Below are positions 26,787 to 35,931 of a DNA stretch of 64,000 nucleotides, in pieces. How positions within the stretch are numbered: the first letter of the stretch is position 1; the number at the start of each line of letters is the position of its first letter. The notes under the pieces were generated by a model. The model was not told the DNA's origin and did no database searches. It saw only the letters and a list, made by a program, of their open reading frames with translations. Position numbers and translations under genes: made by a program. Source of the stretch: GCA-003244245 sp036494005 (GTDB taxonomy: Bacteria; Actinomycetota; Actinomycetes; Mycobacteriales; Pseudonocardiaceae); assembly GCA_036494005.1 (NCBI GenBank), contig DASXOV010000082.1, positions 8,071 through 72,070 on the forward strand, given 5' to 3'.

Positions 26787-28061
26787 GTGAGCATCCGACA
26801 ACATCGCTGTGCGGTACGCCGTGGGGTGGCGGTCAGTGCGCTCGCCACGGCGGTTCTCGTCGGGCAACCGGCAGTGGGCCACGCCACGCCGCCCCCGCCC
26901 GATCCCCCCGACGACCAGGTCGCGGCGGCCCGCCAGCACGCGGAGTCCGTTGCCGGCCAGGTCGGCAGGCTGACCAACCAGGTCGCCGAGGCCGATGCGG
27001 CCTTGCTGGCTCTCCAGTCCGAGGTCGAGCTCAAGCGGGAGAAGACCAACAAGGCGCTCATCGAGCTGCAGGCCGCGCGGTCTGCAGCCGCCGCCGCACA
27101 GGCGGCCGCCCGGGATGCGCGGGCCGGCGCCGACGCCGCCGGCAGGCAGATCACCGATGCACGGCACGAGATCGACCAGTTCGCCGCCGCGAGTTACCGG
27201 CAGGGCAGCACGCTCGGCTCCGCCTCGGCGTTTCTGGGTTCGGACGGCCCGAACGACGTGCTGGCCAGAGCCGAGCTACTCGGCGACGTGGGGGCCGAGC
27301 GGATCGACGCGTTGCAGGACATGCGGCGGGCGCGTATTCAGGCGGCCAATGCGGACGCGCGGGCTCGGCAGACAGTGGTCGCTGCGCGCTCCGCAGCGCA
27401 GGCCACGGCCGGTGCCATGGCCGCTGCCGATTCGGCCTACCAGGGTGCCATGGCCGCCGCGACGAGGCAGGCCGGTCAGGCCGCTGCCCTGGTGCAGCGC
27501 AAATCCGGTGTCGAGCGGCAGCTCACCGAGGCACAGAACACCCTGTCCGGACTCGCCGGACAGCGGCAGCGCTACGCGCAGTGGACTCTCGATCGGGATC
27601 GTGCCCAGCCTGCGCCGGTCGTCGACGCCCGTGCGGGCGTGTTGGCGTCGACCGTGATCAGCCGGGCGATGGCGCAACGTGGCGTGCGCTACTCGTGGGG
27701 CGGAGGCGACGCGCATGGAGCGACCCCCGGTATCAGGGACGGTGGCATCGCGGACCGCTATGGCGACTACCGCACGGCCGGTTTCGACTGCTCCGGCCTG
27801 ATGATCTACGCCTTCGCCGCGGTGCTCGGCTATTCGCTACCGCACTACAGCGGTGCCCAGTACGACGCCGGGCGCAAGGTGCCGATGGCCAAGAAGCGCC
27901 CCGGTGACATGCTGTTCTGGAGCCTCGGCGGCGAGATCCATCATGTGGCGCTCTACCTCGGCAACGAGCAGATGATCGAGGCACCGTACTCGGGCGGCGC
28001 GGTCCGGGTCACCGCAGTGCGTTACAACGGCATCCAGCCTTACGCGGTCCGGATGCTGTGA
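26787..28061 (+). CDS. Secreted NlpC/P60 peptidoglycan hydrolase (RipA-like)
   Basis: From GTG 26787 (after GGGGGGAACC) the protein starts with a basic segment and a hydrophobic stretch AVSALATAVLVGQPAVGHATPP, a signal peptide with cleavage near AxA. A long coiled coil follows (about residues 45-290, Ala/Gln/Glu-rich), then a C-terminal NlpC/P60 domain: AGFDCSGLMIYAF with the catalytic Cys, HHVALYLG with the catalytic His. It should cut the stem peptide of peptidoglycan outside the membrane, the coiled coil serving as regulatory domain as in RipA. It stands where ripA/ripB stand in M. tuberculosis, just before moxR. Confidence 0.92.
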   Translation: MSIRQHRCAVRRGVAVSALATAVLVGQPAVGHATPPPPDPPDDQVAAARQHAESVAGQVGRLTNQVAEADAALLALQSEVELKREKTNKALIELQAARSAAAAAQAAARDARAGADAAGRQITDARHEIDQFAAASYRQGSTLGSASAFLGSDGPNDVLARAELLGDVGAERIDALQDMRRARIQAANADARARQTVVAARSAAQATAGAMAAADSAYQGAMAAATRQAGQAAALVQRKSGVERQLTEAQNTLSGLAGQRQRYAQWTLDRDRAQPAPVVDARAGVLASTVISRAMAQRGVRYSWGGGDAHGATPGIRDGGIADRYGDYRTAGFDCSGLMIYAFAAVLGYSLPHYSGAQYDAGRKVPMAKKRPGDMLFWSLGGEIHHVALYLGNEQMIEAPYSGGAVRVTAVRYNGIQPYAVRML

Positions 28062-28258
28062 TCGGATTGGATGGGCCCCGGACCTGCTGCTGCTGATCTG
28101 ATCGCGCGATACCGTCTTCACAGAGGTCACACCGGCGCAGCGGTTTGGTCTGCGGGAACGGGGCAGCGCTGTGTCCTCAGCCGGATGGGCGTGCAAGGTG
28201 GGAATGGGTGTACTGGTCGCGTGGGTGTACCGGTCGGATGGGCGTTTTGGGAGGATCT

Positions 28259-29356
28259 GTGAGTGAAGCCGATGGCGTGGCGCCGGTTCCCGCCGCGCCC
28301 GGCGACGGCGGTTACCCGACAACTCCGGCCCGGGATGCCCAGCTGCTGGAGCGGACCGTTTTCGAGGTCAAACGGGTCATCGTGGGCCAGGACAGGTTGG
28401 TCGAGCGGATGCTCGTCGGCCTGCTGGCCAGGGGGCACCTGCTGCTGGAAGGCGTCCCCGGAGTGGCCAAGACCCTCGCGGTGGAGACGATCGCCCGCGT
28501 GGTGGGTGGGTCGTTCGCCCGCATCCAGTTCACCCCGGACCTGGTGCCGTCCGACATCCTCGGCACCCGAATCTACCGGCCGGGGCGGGAACAGTTCGAC
28601 GTCGAACTCGGCCCGGTGATGGCCAACTTCGTCCTCGCCGACGAGATCAACCGTGCGCCGGCCAAGGTGCAGTCGGCCCTGCTGGAGGTCATGGCCGAGC
28701 GGCAGGTGTCGATCGGCGGTATCACTCACCCCACTCCCGACCCGTTCCTCGTGCTGGCCACCCAGAACCCGATCGAGAACGAGGGCGTCTACCCGCTCCC
28801 CGAGGCTCAACGTGATCGCTTCCTGTTCAAGCTCCAGGTGGACTACCCGTCCGTCGAGGAGGAGCGGGAGATCGTCTACCGGATGGGGGTACGTCCCCCC
28901 GAGCCGCACCGGGTGCTCGATCCGGGCGAGCTGACCCGGCTCCAGGAGGTCGCGGCACAGGTTTTCGTGCACCACGCCTTGGTCGATTACGTCGTGCGCT
29001 TGGTGGTGGCCACCCGCACCCCTGCCGAACACGGCCTGTCCGATGTCGCCGCGTGGGTGGCATACGGTGCCTCGCCGCGGGCGACCCTCGGCATCGTCGC
29101 GGCGACCCGCGCGCTGGCGCTGATCCGCGGTCGGGACTACGTGCTGCCGCAGGACGTCGTCGACGTCGCCGCCGATGTGCTGCGGCACCGCCTTGTGCTG
29201 TCCTACGACGCGCTGGCCGATGGGGTTCCCGTCGAACACATCGTGACCCGGGTACTGCAGACGGTGCCGCTACCGCAGGTGTCGGCCCGTCCCCAGGCCG
29301 CGGCCCCGGCTGCCCACGGCCCGGGTGCTGCGGCTGGGGTTGCCGGGCGAACCTAG
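28259..29356 (+). CDS. moxR: MoxR-family AAA+ ATPase
   Basis: This 365-residue AAA+ protein has Walker A LEGVPGVAKT, Walker B FVLADEINRAPAKVQ, sensor 1 FLVLATQNPIENEGVYPLPEAQRDRF and a lid domain. MoxR proteins act as chaperones with VWA partners, here encoded two genes downstream. GTG 28259 follows GGGAGGATCT; the longer frame to 28145 would read through a G-rich repetitive leader. It forms a run with DUF58 and VWA genes, the standard MoxR-DUF58-VWA operon. Confidence 0.92.
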   Translation: MSEADGVAPVPAAPGDGGYPTTPARDAQLLERTVFEVKRVIVGQDRLVERMLVGLLARGHLLLEGVPGVAKTLAVETIARVVGGSFARIQFTPDLVPSDILGTRIYRPGREQFDVELGPVMANFVLADEINRAPAKVQSALLEVMAERQVSIGGITHPTPDPFLVLATQNPIENEGVYPLPEAQRDRFLFKLQVDYPSVEEEREIVYRMGVRPPEPHRVLDPGELTRLQEVAAQVFVHHALVDYVVRLVVATRTPAEHGLSDVAAWVAYGASPRATLGIVAATRALALIRGRDYVLPQDVVDVAADVLRHRLVLSYDALADGVPVEHIVTRVLQTVPLPQVSARPQAAAPAAHGPGAAAGVAGRT

Positions 29357-29377
29357 CCGGATGACGGCCCGAGCGAG

Positions 29378-30364
29378 ATGCGAGACGACGGCCCACCCGA
29401 CATGACGGGGCGGACGGACGGGGGCGAGCGGCACAGCTGGGCTCCGCCTGCCTTGCGCGACGGGCGGATGGATGCCGCCCTGCGGGCCCTGGAACTGACC
29501 GTGGCACGCCGGCTCGACGGTCTGCTGCAGGGCAACCACCTGGGCCTGGTGCCGGGTCCCGGCACCGAACCGGGGGAGGCCAGGACCTACCAGCCAGGAG
29601 ACGACGTCCGGCGGATGGACTGGGCGGTCACGGCGCGGACCACCGTGCCGCACATCCGGGAGACCGTGGCCGACCGGGAACTGGAGACCTGGCTGGCCGT
29701 GGACCTGTCGGCCAGCCTCGACTTCGGCACAGCCGACTGCGACAAACGGGAACTCGCTGTGGCTGCCTGCGCCGCCATGGCACACCTGACCCGAGGTGGC
29801 GGCAACCGGGTGGGTGCGGTGGTCAGCACCGGCGCGGAGGTGCTGCGTGTCCCGGCCCGCGGCGGACTGCCGCACGCCAGGGGGATGATCCGCCGGATCG
29901 CCCAGCTGCCGCGCGCCGCCGAGGGCGTCCGCGGTGACCTCGCCGGCACACTGGAGCTGCTGCGTCGTCCGCCGCGTCGCCGGGGACTCGTGGTGGTGAT
30001 CTCCGACTTCCTGGGTCCTCGGTCCGGTGACGTGTTCGACTGGGAACGTCCCATGCGCGGGCTGTCGACGCGGCATGATCTGATCGCGATCGAGGTGCTC
30101 GATCCCCGCGACCTCGAACTGCCCGACATGGGCGCGGTCGTGCTGGCGGATCCGGAAACGGGACGACGCAAGGAGGTCGTGACCACGCCGTTGCTGCGGC
30201 GGGAGTTCGCGGCGGCGGCCGCGGAGCACCGGGAGGACGTCGCCGCGGCACTTCGGGCATGTGGTGCAGCTCACCTGACGCTGCGCACCGACTCGGACTG
30301 GGTGGCCGACATGGTGCGCTTCGCGGCGTTTCGTAAACGCCGCTGGTCGGGCGGGGTCGCATGA
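29378..30364 (+). CDS. DUF58 protein (Rv1480-like)
   Basis: The 328-residue protein contains the DUF58 signature GPGTEPGEARTYQPGDDVRRMDWAVTARTTVPHIRE and a VWA-like C-terminal half (WLAVDLSAS with a degenerate MIDAS, RRGLVVVISDFLG). No membrane segment is evident. It is the middle member of the MoxR-DUF58-VWA system and probably bridges the ATPase and the membrane VWA protein. The start may be 29378 or the ATG at 29402. Its stop overlaps the next gene by 4 bp (ATGA). Confidence 0.88.
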   Translation: MRDDGPPDMTGRTDGGERHSWAPPALRDGRMDAALRALELTVARRLDGLLQGNHLGLVPGPGTEPGEARTYQPGDDVRRMDWAVTARTTVPHIRETVADRELETWLAVDLSASLDFGTADCDKRELAVAACAAMAHLTRGGGNRVGAVVSTGAEVLRVPARGGLPHARGMIRRIAQLPRAAEGVRGDLAGTLELLRRPPRRRGLVVVISDFLGPRSGDVFDWERPMRGLSTRHDLIAIEVLDPRDLELPDMGAVVLADPETGRRKEVVTTPLLRREFAAAAAEHREDVAAALRACGAAHLTLRTDSDWVADMVRFAAFRKRRWSGGVA

Positions 30365-31344
30365 GTTGGGGCGGATTCACCGCGCCGATCTGGTTCCTGC
30401 TGTTGGTAGTGATCGCCGGGCTGCTGGCCGGGTACCTGTGGATGTTGCGCAGGCAGCGCAGGCACCTCCTGCGCTTCGCGAACCTCGCCATGCTGGAGAG
30501 CGTCGCGCCACGTCGTCCGGGTTGGCATCGGCACGTGCCGGTGGCGCTGCTACTCGTCGCACTCGTGCTGTTCACCGTCGCGCTGGCCGGTCCGACCGCA
30601 GCGCAGAAAGTACCCAGAAACCGGGCCACCGTCATCCTGGTCATCGACGTGTCGCTGTCCATGCAGGCCACCGACATCGAACCGAGCAGGCTGGCGGCGG
30701 CCCAGCGCTCGGCGAAGGGCTTCGCCGAGAAGCTGACCCCCGGGGTCAACCTGGGCCTGGTCTCGTTCGCCGGTTCGGCGACGGTGCTGGTCTCACCGAC
30801 CACCGAGCGCGCGTCGGTCACCCAGGCGATCGACAGTCTCAAACTCGCCGAGGCCACCGGTACCGGCGAGGCCGTCTTCGCCGCGTTGTCCGCGATCGAC
30901 GCGTTCGGCGCCGTGGTCGCGGACGCCGAGGGCCCGCCACCCGCGCGGATCGTGTTGCTCAGCGACGGCAAGCAGACCGTGCCCACCCCCGATCCCGACG
31001 ATCCGCGTGGTGCGTTCAACGCCGCCCGGATCGCGGCGCGGTCGAAGGTCCCGATCTCCACGATTTCGTTCGGAACGGAATACGGCCGCGTCGAGATCAA
31101 CGGTTCCTGGCAGGACGTGCGCGCCGACGACGACTCGATGCGGCGCATCGCGGAACTGTCCGGCGGGGAGTTCTACAACGCTGCCAGCGCGGGTCAGCTC
31201 AGAGAGGTCTATGACACGCTGGGCGAGCAGATCGGCTATGAGACCAAGCGGACCGACGCGAGCAAGCCGTGGTTGATCGCGGGCACGTTCGCCGCCGTCC
31301 TGGCCGCGGCCGGCGCAGTGGCGATCGGCCAGCGATTGCCATAG
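30361..31344 (+). CDS. Membrane VWA-domain protein (Rv1481-like)
   Basis: The 327-residue protein has a membrane segment near the N-terminus (IWFLLLVVIAGLLAGYLWML), a second around residues 60-80, a VWA domain with intact MIDAS DVSLSMQATD and the later threonine/aspartate loops (LLSDGKQT), and a C-terminal segment LIAGTFAAVLAAAGAVAIGQ. It resembles BatA/BatB-type proteins. It is coupled to the DUF58 gene and is the presumptive client-binding partner of MoxR in the envelope. Confidence 0.9.
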   Translation: MSWGGFTAPIWFLLLVVIAGLLAGYLWMLRRQRRHLLRFANLAMLESVAPRRPGWHRHVPVALLLVALVLFTVALAGPTAAQKVPRNRATVILVIDVSLSMQATDIEPSRLAAAQRSAKGFAEKLTPGVNLGLVSFAGSATVLVSPTTERASVTQAIDSLKLAEATGTGEAVFAALSAIDAFGAVVADAEGPPPARIVLLSDGKQTVPTPDPDDPRGAFNAARIAARSKVPISTISFGTEYGRVEINGSWQDVRADDDSMRRIAELSGGEFYNAASAGQLREVYDTLGEQIGYETKRTDASKPWLIAGTFAAVLAAAGAVAIGQRLP

Positions 31345-31434
31345 CCCCGACCACGGCGGTGTGGCTCCGGTGCCCACCGGGTGACGGCGCGCAAGTGGTA
31401 ACCGGCTCACCCACGATGATCCGGTAACGTCGTC

Positions 31435-31497
31435 GCTGAATCTCAACTCAGCTGAACCTCCATCCCGCTGAGCCACACTCAGCTGGATCCTCAACCC
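31435..31497 (+). repeat. Four tandem ~16-bp repeats upstream of fabG-inhA
   Basis: Units GCTGAATCTCAACTCA, GCTGAACCTCCATCCC, GCTGAGCCACACTCA and GCTGGATCCTCAACCC lie head to tail and end 20 bp before the fabG start. The regular spacing (16, 16, 15, 16 bp) suggests a multimeric binding site or a repeated leader element for the fatty-acid elongation operon. Confidence 0.75.
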
Positions 31498-31517
31498 AAC
31501 CGACCGGAGGCGCGATC

Positions 31518-32222
31518 GTGGCTCGTTCCGTCCTCGTCACCGGAGGCAACCGCGGCATCGGCCTGGCCATCGCCCTCGCCTTCGCCAAGCAGGGCGACAA
31601 GGTGGCGGTGACCCACCGGGGGTCCGGAGCACCCGAGGGCCTGCTCGGTGTGCAGTGTGATGTCACCGACGGTGCCGCCGTGGACGCGGCCTTCGCCGAG
31701 GCCGAGCAGGCGCACGGACCGGTCGAGGTGCTTGTCTCCAATGCCGGGATCACCGACGACACCTTGCTGCTGCGGATGACCGAGCAGCAGTTCTCCCGGG
31801 TCCTGGACGCGAATCTCACCGGCTCCTACCGGGTGGCAAAGCGTGCCGCGAAGAGCATGCTCCGGGCTCGCTGGGGCCGGATGGTGTTCATCTCGTCGGT
31901 GGTGGGGCTCTCGGGTGGCGCCGGGCAGGTGAACTACGCGGCGAGCAAGGCCGGACTGATCGGTGTTGCCCGCTCGATCGCCCGTGAGCTGGGATCCCGG
32001 TCGATCACCGCCAACGTGGTGGCGCCCGGCTACGTCAGCACGGACATGACCTCGGAACTGCCTGAGGCGCGGCGGGAGGAGATCCTGGGGTCGATCCCGC
32101 TCCGTCGGCAGGCCAGCCCCGAGGACGTCGCCGCGGCGGTGACGTTCCTCGCATCCGAAGCGGCGGGCTACATCACCGGAGCGGTGCTGCCGGTCGACGG
32201 CGGACTGGGGATGGGTCACTGA
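31518..32222 (+). CDS. fabG: 3-oxoacyl-ACP reductase FabG (MabA-like)
   Basis: The 234-residue SDR enzyme reduces 3-oxoacyl-ACP with NADPH in type II fatty acid synthesis. TGGNRGIGLAIA is the cofactor motif, with catalytic Ser127 (FISSVVG), Tyr140 and Lys144 (YAASK); the C-terminus is AVLPVDGGLGMGH as in MabA. GTG 31518 follows CCGGAGG. It is followed by inhA and hemH with 68- and 6-bp gaps, the mabA-inhA-hemH order of mycobacteria, so the three are probably one transcript. Confidence 0.95.
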   Translation: MARSVLVTGGNRGIGLAIALAFAKQGDKVAVTHRGSGAPEGLLGVQCDVTDGAAVDAAFAEAEQAHGPVEVLVSNAGITDDTLLLRMTEQQFSRVLDANLTGSYRVAKRAAKSMLRARWGRMVFISSVVGLSGGAGQVNYAASKAGLIGVARSIARELGSRSITANVVAPGYVSTDMTSELPEARREEILGSIPLRRQASPEDVAAAVTFLASEAAGYITGAVLPVDGGLGMGH

Positions 32223-32290
32223 GCGACCTCCTGGGGCACGACCCCGGGAGCAGCGGCCGGCCGGACCGCTGCTGGCGAGAAGGAGGGCAT

Positions 32291-33058
32291 GTGGCGGGTC
32301 TGCTGGAGAAGAAGCGACTGCTGATCACCGGGGTGATCACCGATGCGTCGATCGCGTTCCACGTGGCGCGGGCGGCGCAGGAACAGGGTGCCCAGGTGGT
32401 GCTCACCGGATATGGCCGGTTACGGCTGGTGGAGCGCATCGCCCAGCGGCTGCCGGAGCCGGCGCCGGTGCTGGAGCTCGATGTCCAGGACCAGGCCCAG
32501 CTGAACTCACTGGCCGAGCGGGTGGGCGAGCAGGTCGGCGGGCTGGACGGCGTGCTGCATTCCATCGGTTTCGCCCCGGCGTCCTGCCTGGGCGGGGGAT
32601 TCCTCGATGCACCATGGGAGGACGTGGCCACCGCGATGCAGGTGTCCGCCTATTCCTTCAAATCGCTGGCGATGGCCTGCCGCCCGTTGCTGGGACGTGG
32701 TGGCTCGATCGTCGGGATGGACTTCGACAATCGGCAGGCCTGGCCAGCTTATGACTGGATGGGAGTGGCGAAGTCGGCGCTGGAGTCGGTGTGCCGGTAT
32801 CTGGCCCGTGACCTGGGCCCGGACGGTATCCGGGTGAACCTGGTGGCGGCCGGCCCGGTACGCACCATGGCGGCGAGGTCCATTCCGGGCTTCGCGGCGT
32901 TCGAGAATGCCTGGGACGGCCGCGCGCCCCTGGGCTGGGACATCAACGACCCGACCCCGGTGGCCCGCACCGTGTGCGCACTGCTGTCCGACTGGCTGCC
33001 CGCCACCACCGGCTCGATGGTATGGGCGGACGGCGGCTTTCACGCGGTGGGCGTCTAA
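32291..33058 (+). CDS. inhA: Enoyl-ACP reductase InhA (FabI type)
   Basis: The 255-residue protein starts AGLLEKKRLLITGVITDASIAFHVARAAQEQGAQVVLTG, very close to M. tuberculosis InhA, and ends LLSDWLPATTGSMVWADGGFHAVGV. The catalytic pair is Tyr154 and Lys161 (PAYDWMGVAKSALESV); HSIGF and GMDFD line the NADH site. It performs the last reduction of each type II fatty acid elongation cycle. AAGGAGGG precedes the GTG. It is shorter than the mycobacterial protein by about 14 residues, mostly in the substrate-binding loop (RSIPGFAAFENAWDGRAPLGWD). Confidence 0.95.
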   Translation: MAGLLEKKRLLITGVITDASIAFHVARAAQEQGAQVVLTGYGRLRLVERIAQRLPEPAPVLELDVQDQAQLNSLAERVGEQVGGLDGVLHSIGFAPASCLGGGFLDAPWEDVATAMQVSAYSFKSLAMACRPLLGRGGSIVGMDFDNRQAWPAYDWMGVAKSALESVCRYLARDLGPDGIRVNLVAAGPVRTMAARSIPGFAAFENAWDGRAPLGWDINDPTPVARTVCALLSDWLPATTGSMVWADGGFHAVGV

Positions 33059-33064
33059 AAAGCG

Positions 33065-34126
33065 TTGACCGATGTCGACGCACTGCTGCTGCTCTCCTTC
33101 GGTGGGCCGGAGGGGCCAGATCAGGTGCGTCCGTTCCTGGAGAACGTGACCCGTGGGCGAGGTGTGCCCCCCGAGCGGCTGGACGAGGTGGCGCAGCATT
33201 ATCTGCATTTCGGTGGGGTGTCCCCGATCAACCGCCGCAACCGAGACCTGATCACCGCGATCGATCGGGCACTGGTGGCCGCCGGGCTGGAGTTACCGGT
33301 GTATTTCGGCAACCGCAACTGGCACCCGCTGGTGGAGGACACGGTCGCCGCCATGACCGCCGACGGTGTGCGCAATGCACTGGTGTTCGCCACATCGGCG
33401 TGGGGCGGGTACTCCGGTTGCCGCCAGTACCACGAGGACATCGCCCGAGCCCGGGCGGCTGTCGGCCCTGATGCCCCGAATCTGGTCAAACTGCGGCAGT
33501 TCTTCGACCATCCGCTGATCGTCGCGGTCTGTGCCGATGCGCTGCGCGCCGCCCGCGAGCAGGCCGGGCCTGCCGCACGGGTGGTCTTCACCGCGCACTC
33601 GGTTCCGGTCGCCGCGGACGCCGCCGCAGGACTCGTCACCGACGGCGGTCACCGCTATTCACGTCAGGTCACGGAGGCTGCCCGGCTGGTCGCTGCCGCG
33701 GCAGGGCTGGGCGGAATCGATGCGGGCGAGGGCCACGACGTGGTGTGGCAGTCCCGTTCGGGCCCCCCGCAGGTGCCGTGGCTGGAGCCCGATGTGCTGG
33801 ACCACCTCGACGCGCTGCACGCTCGTGGCGTCAGCGGCGTCGTGGTGGCCCCGATCGGTTTCGTGTCCGACCACCTCGAGGTGCTCTGGGATCTCGACCA
33901 CGAGGCCCGGGATCGGGCCGATGCCCTCGGTATGGGCTTTGCCCGGGCAGCGACTCCGGGCACTGATCCGCGCTGCGCCGAGATGGTCGTCGAACTCATC
34001 GCGGAGCATCTGCGCGGGGCGGCCGAGCGACGGTGCTCGCGCGTTCCGGCGGCCGGCCACGGAGTGAACGGGACACCGTGCGCACCGGGCTGCTGCGAGC
34101 CGGTGCGTGCAGTGCGCCCGCGGTAG
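33065..34126 (+). CDS. hemH: Coproporphyrin ferrochelatase (CpfC/HemH)
   Basis: The 353-residue enzyme inserts iron into coproporphyrin III in the actinobacterial haem pathway. LLLLSFGGPEG, HFGGVSPINRRNRDL, SAWGGYSGCRQYHEDI, FTAHSVPVA with the catalytic His, and PIGFVSDHLEVLWDLDHE are family motifs. The C-terminal extension ends CxPGCC-like (CAPGCCEP) and, with the earlier cysteine of SGCRQY, would bind the [2Fe-2S] cluster found in actinobacterial ferrochelatases. It starts with TTG 6 bp after inhA, so it is coupled to the fatty-acid genes. Confidence 0.93.
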   Translation: MTDVDALLLLSFGGPEGPDQVRPFLENVTRGRGVPPERLDEVAQHYLHFGGVSPINRRNRDLITAIDRALVAAGLELPVYFGNRNWHPLVEDTVAAMTADGVRNALVFATSAWGGYSGCRQYHEDIARARAAVGPDAPNLVKLRQFFDHPLIVAVCADALRAAREQAGPAARVVFTAHSVPVAADAAAGLVTDGGHRYSRQVTEAARLVAAAAGLGGIDAGEGHDVVWQSRSGPPQVPWLEPDVLDHLDALHARGVSGVVVAPIGFVSDHLEVLWDLDHEARDRADALGMGFARAATPGTDPRCAEMVVELIAEHLRGAAERRCSRVPAAGHGVNGTPCAPGCCEPVRAVRPR

Positions 34127-34130
34127 CCGG

Positions 34131-34940
34131 TCAGCGCCGTCCGGCGCGCGGGGTCAGAGCTCGGACCGCCTCGCCCACCGCGGAGCGTCGTGCCTCGCGC
34201 ACCGCGGTCGACAACGGCCGCAGCGCGGCGGACCGGGCCTCCGCCGCCGAGGCGGACAGCGCGCCACCGGGTTCGTCGGTGGCCGCTGCCCCGAGAATCG
34301 CCTCCACCTCGTCGGCCTGCTGGAGCACCCGCAGTGCTCGTCCCGGTGTTCCCTCCGGCCAGGGCGGCCGGGCGCGATGCTCGAGTGCCTCGGCGATCTC
34401 GGCACGAACCCCCGGGCGGTGTCGCGCCACGTCGAGGTCCACCAGGGTGGTGGCTGCCTGGCGCACCGCGCCACGCAGCCCGTGCTCCGCATCGGACAGG
34501 CCGGGCTCCGGCGCAGGAGGCAGGGATCCGGGGGCGAACACCGTCCAGCGCAGCACGGCGTCGGCCGTCGCGGTCGGCACCACGGCCAGGTCGGCGCCGG
34601 ACAGGTCGCCGCTGCTCAGCACGGCGACTTCACCAGCCTCCAACGCGGCGGGGGACAGCGACCCGTCGGGGGGCAGGCCCCGCACATCGCCGGGCACCGG
34701 AAGGAGCAGCCTGCCGCCTCCGGACCCGGCACGCCGGGCCGCGGCCAGCAGCCCGACCACCGAGGCGGGGGCCTGCTCCGGGGTCGGAAGATCGAGTTGT
34801 AGGGCAGTGGGCTCGTCTGCGGCCACCACTTCGTGCAGATCGGCCCAGGTGTGCAGAGCATCGATCACATCGTCTGGGGCGGCGGCGCCGTGCAGCCATG
34901 CTGAGGCCCACACGGTCAGGGTCGCGCTGGGGCAGGGCAC
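34131..34940 (-). CDS. Conserved hypothetical protein (Rv1486c-like)
   Basis: A 269-residue soluble Ala-rich protein transcribed against hemH, with stops 4 bp apart. It occupies the same position and orientation as Rv1486c between hemH and the nfeD pair in M. tuberculosis, and begins SATLTVWASAWLHGAAAPDDVIDALHTWADLHEV, matching that family. There are no recognised catalytic motifs or membrane segments. Function unknown. Confidence 0.8.
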   Translation of the reverse strand: MPCPSATLTVWASAWLHGAAAPDDVIDALHTWADLHEVVAADEPTALQLDLPTPEQAPASVVGLLAAARRAGSGGGRLLLPVPGDVRGLPPDGSLSPAALEAGEVAVLSSGDLSGADLAVVPTATADAVLRWTVFAPGSLPPAPEPGLSDAEHGLRGAVRQAATTLVDLDVARHRPGVRAEIAEALEHRARPPWPEGTPGRALRVLQQADEVEAILGAAATDEPGGALSASAAEARSAALRPLSTAVREARRSAVGEAVRALTPRAGRR

Positions 34941-35030
34941 GAGTTAGGAGAGTAGAACGCCTGGCGGGTGGAGGCACGCGCGGCGTGGCTGGTATCCCCC
35001 GATTCGGCTCCGCGGTTACCGTCGTCGCTC

Positions 35031-35858
35031 ATGGAGCCGAGGGAATACGGGCCGGACGTGCTGGCGCGGCCCCGCCGCCGACGCGAGGTGCCGGAGCTGC
35101 CCGCTGAGGCGGGTCTGGTCGTGGAGGACGCGGGCAGCGGCTTCTGCGGTGCGGTGCTGCGGTGCGAACGCGACGCGGTGGTGTTGGAGGACGCCCGGGG
35201 CCGAGTGCGGATGTTCCCGCTGCGTCGCGCGGCCTTCCTGATCGACGGCGCCCCGGTGACCCTCGTCCGGCCGGTGCAGCAGCCCGCCACCGCGGCCAGG
35301 TCGGCTTCCGGGTCGGTGCGGATGTCCGGGCTGCGGGCGCGCACCGCGCGGGCCAGTCGCATCTGGGTGGAGGGCAGGCACGACGCCGAACTCGTGGAAC
35401 GGGTGTGGGGGCACGATCTGCGAGTGGACGGGGTCGTCGTGGAGGCTCTCGACGGGGTGGACGCGCTGGCCGAGCGGGTCGAGGACTTCGGTCCCGGACC
35501 GGGCCGACGGCTCGGTGTCCTGGTCGACCACCTGGTCGCGGGCAGCAAGGAGACCCGGCTCGTGACTGCGGTGCGTTCGGAACACGTGCTGGTCACCGGC
35601 CACCCCTATGTGGATGTCTGGCAGGCGGTGCGACCGGCGGCGCTGGGCGTCCGGAGCTGGCCCGAGGTGCCACGCGGGGTATCGTGGAAGGAGGGCGTGT
35701 GCCGGGCGCTGGGCTGGGTGGATCGAGCCGGGGTGGCCGATCCGGCGGAGGGATGGCGCCGCGTGCTCGGTGCGGTCGAGGGCTTCCGTGATCTTGAACC
35801 AGCTCTGCTGGGCGCTGTCGAGCACCTCATCGATTTCGTCACCTCGGAGGCCCGATAA
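35031..35858 (+). CDS. DUF3097 family protein
   Basis: The protein has YGPDVLARPRRRREVPELPAEAGLVVEDAGSGFCGAVLRCE at its N-terminus and RIWVEGRHDAELVERVWGHDLR in the middle, both characteristic of DUF3097; the latter plus GVLVDHLVAGSKETR resembles a TOPRIM-like fold with acidic residues. Its biochemical role is not established. ATG 35031 begins nearest to the conserved YGPDVL; an in-frame GTG at 34968 would add 21 residues and has a distant AGGAG. It is divergent from the Rv1486c-like gene. Confidence 0.82.
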   Translation: MEPREYGPDVLARPRRRREVPELPAEAGLVVEDAGSGFCGAVLRCERDAVVLEDARGRVRMFPLRRAAFLIDGAPVTLVRPVQQPATAARSASGSVRMSGLRARTARASRIWVEGRHDAELVERVWGHDLRVDGVVVEALDGVDALAERVEDFGPGPGRRLGVLVDHLVAGSKETRLVTAVRSEHVLVTGHPYVDVWQAVRPAALGVRSWPEVPRGVSWKEGVCRALGWVDRAGVADPAEGWRRVLGAVEGFRDLEPALLGAVEHLIDFVTSEAR

Positions 35859-35931
35859 ACCCCGATAATCACAGCGACCGACCACGTGGAAAGTCTCACG
35901 CAAGGTCACGGTGGTCTGCCACCATAGGTGA

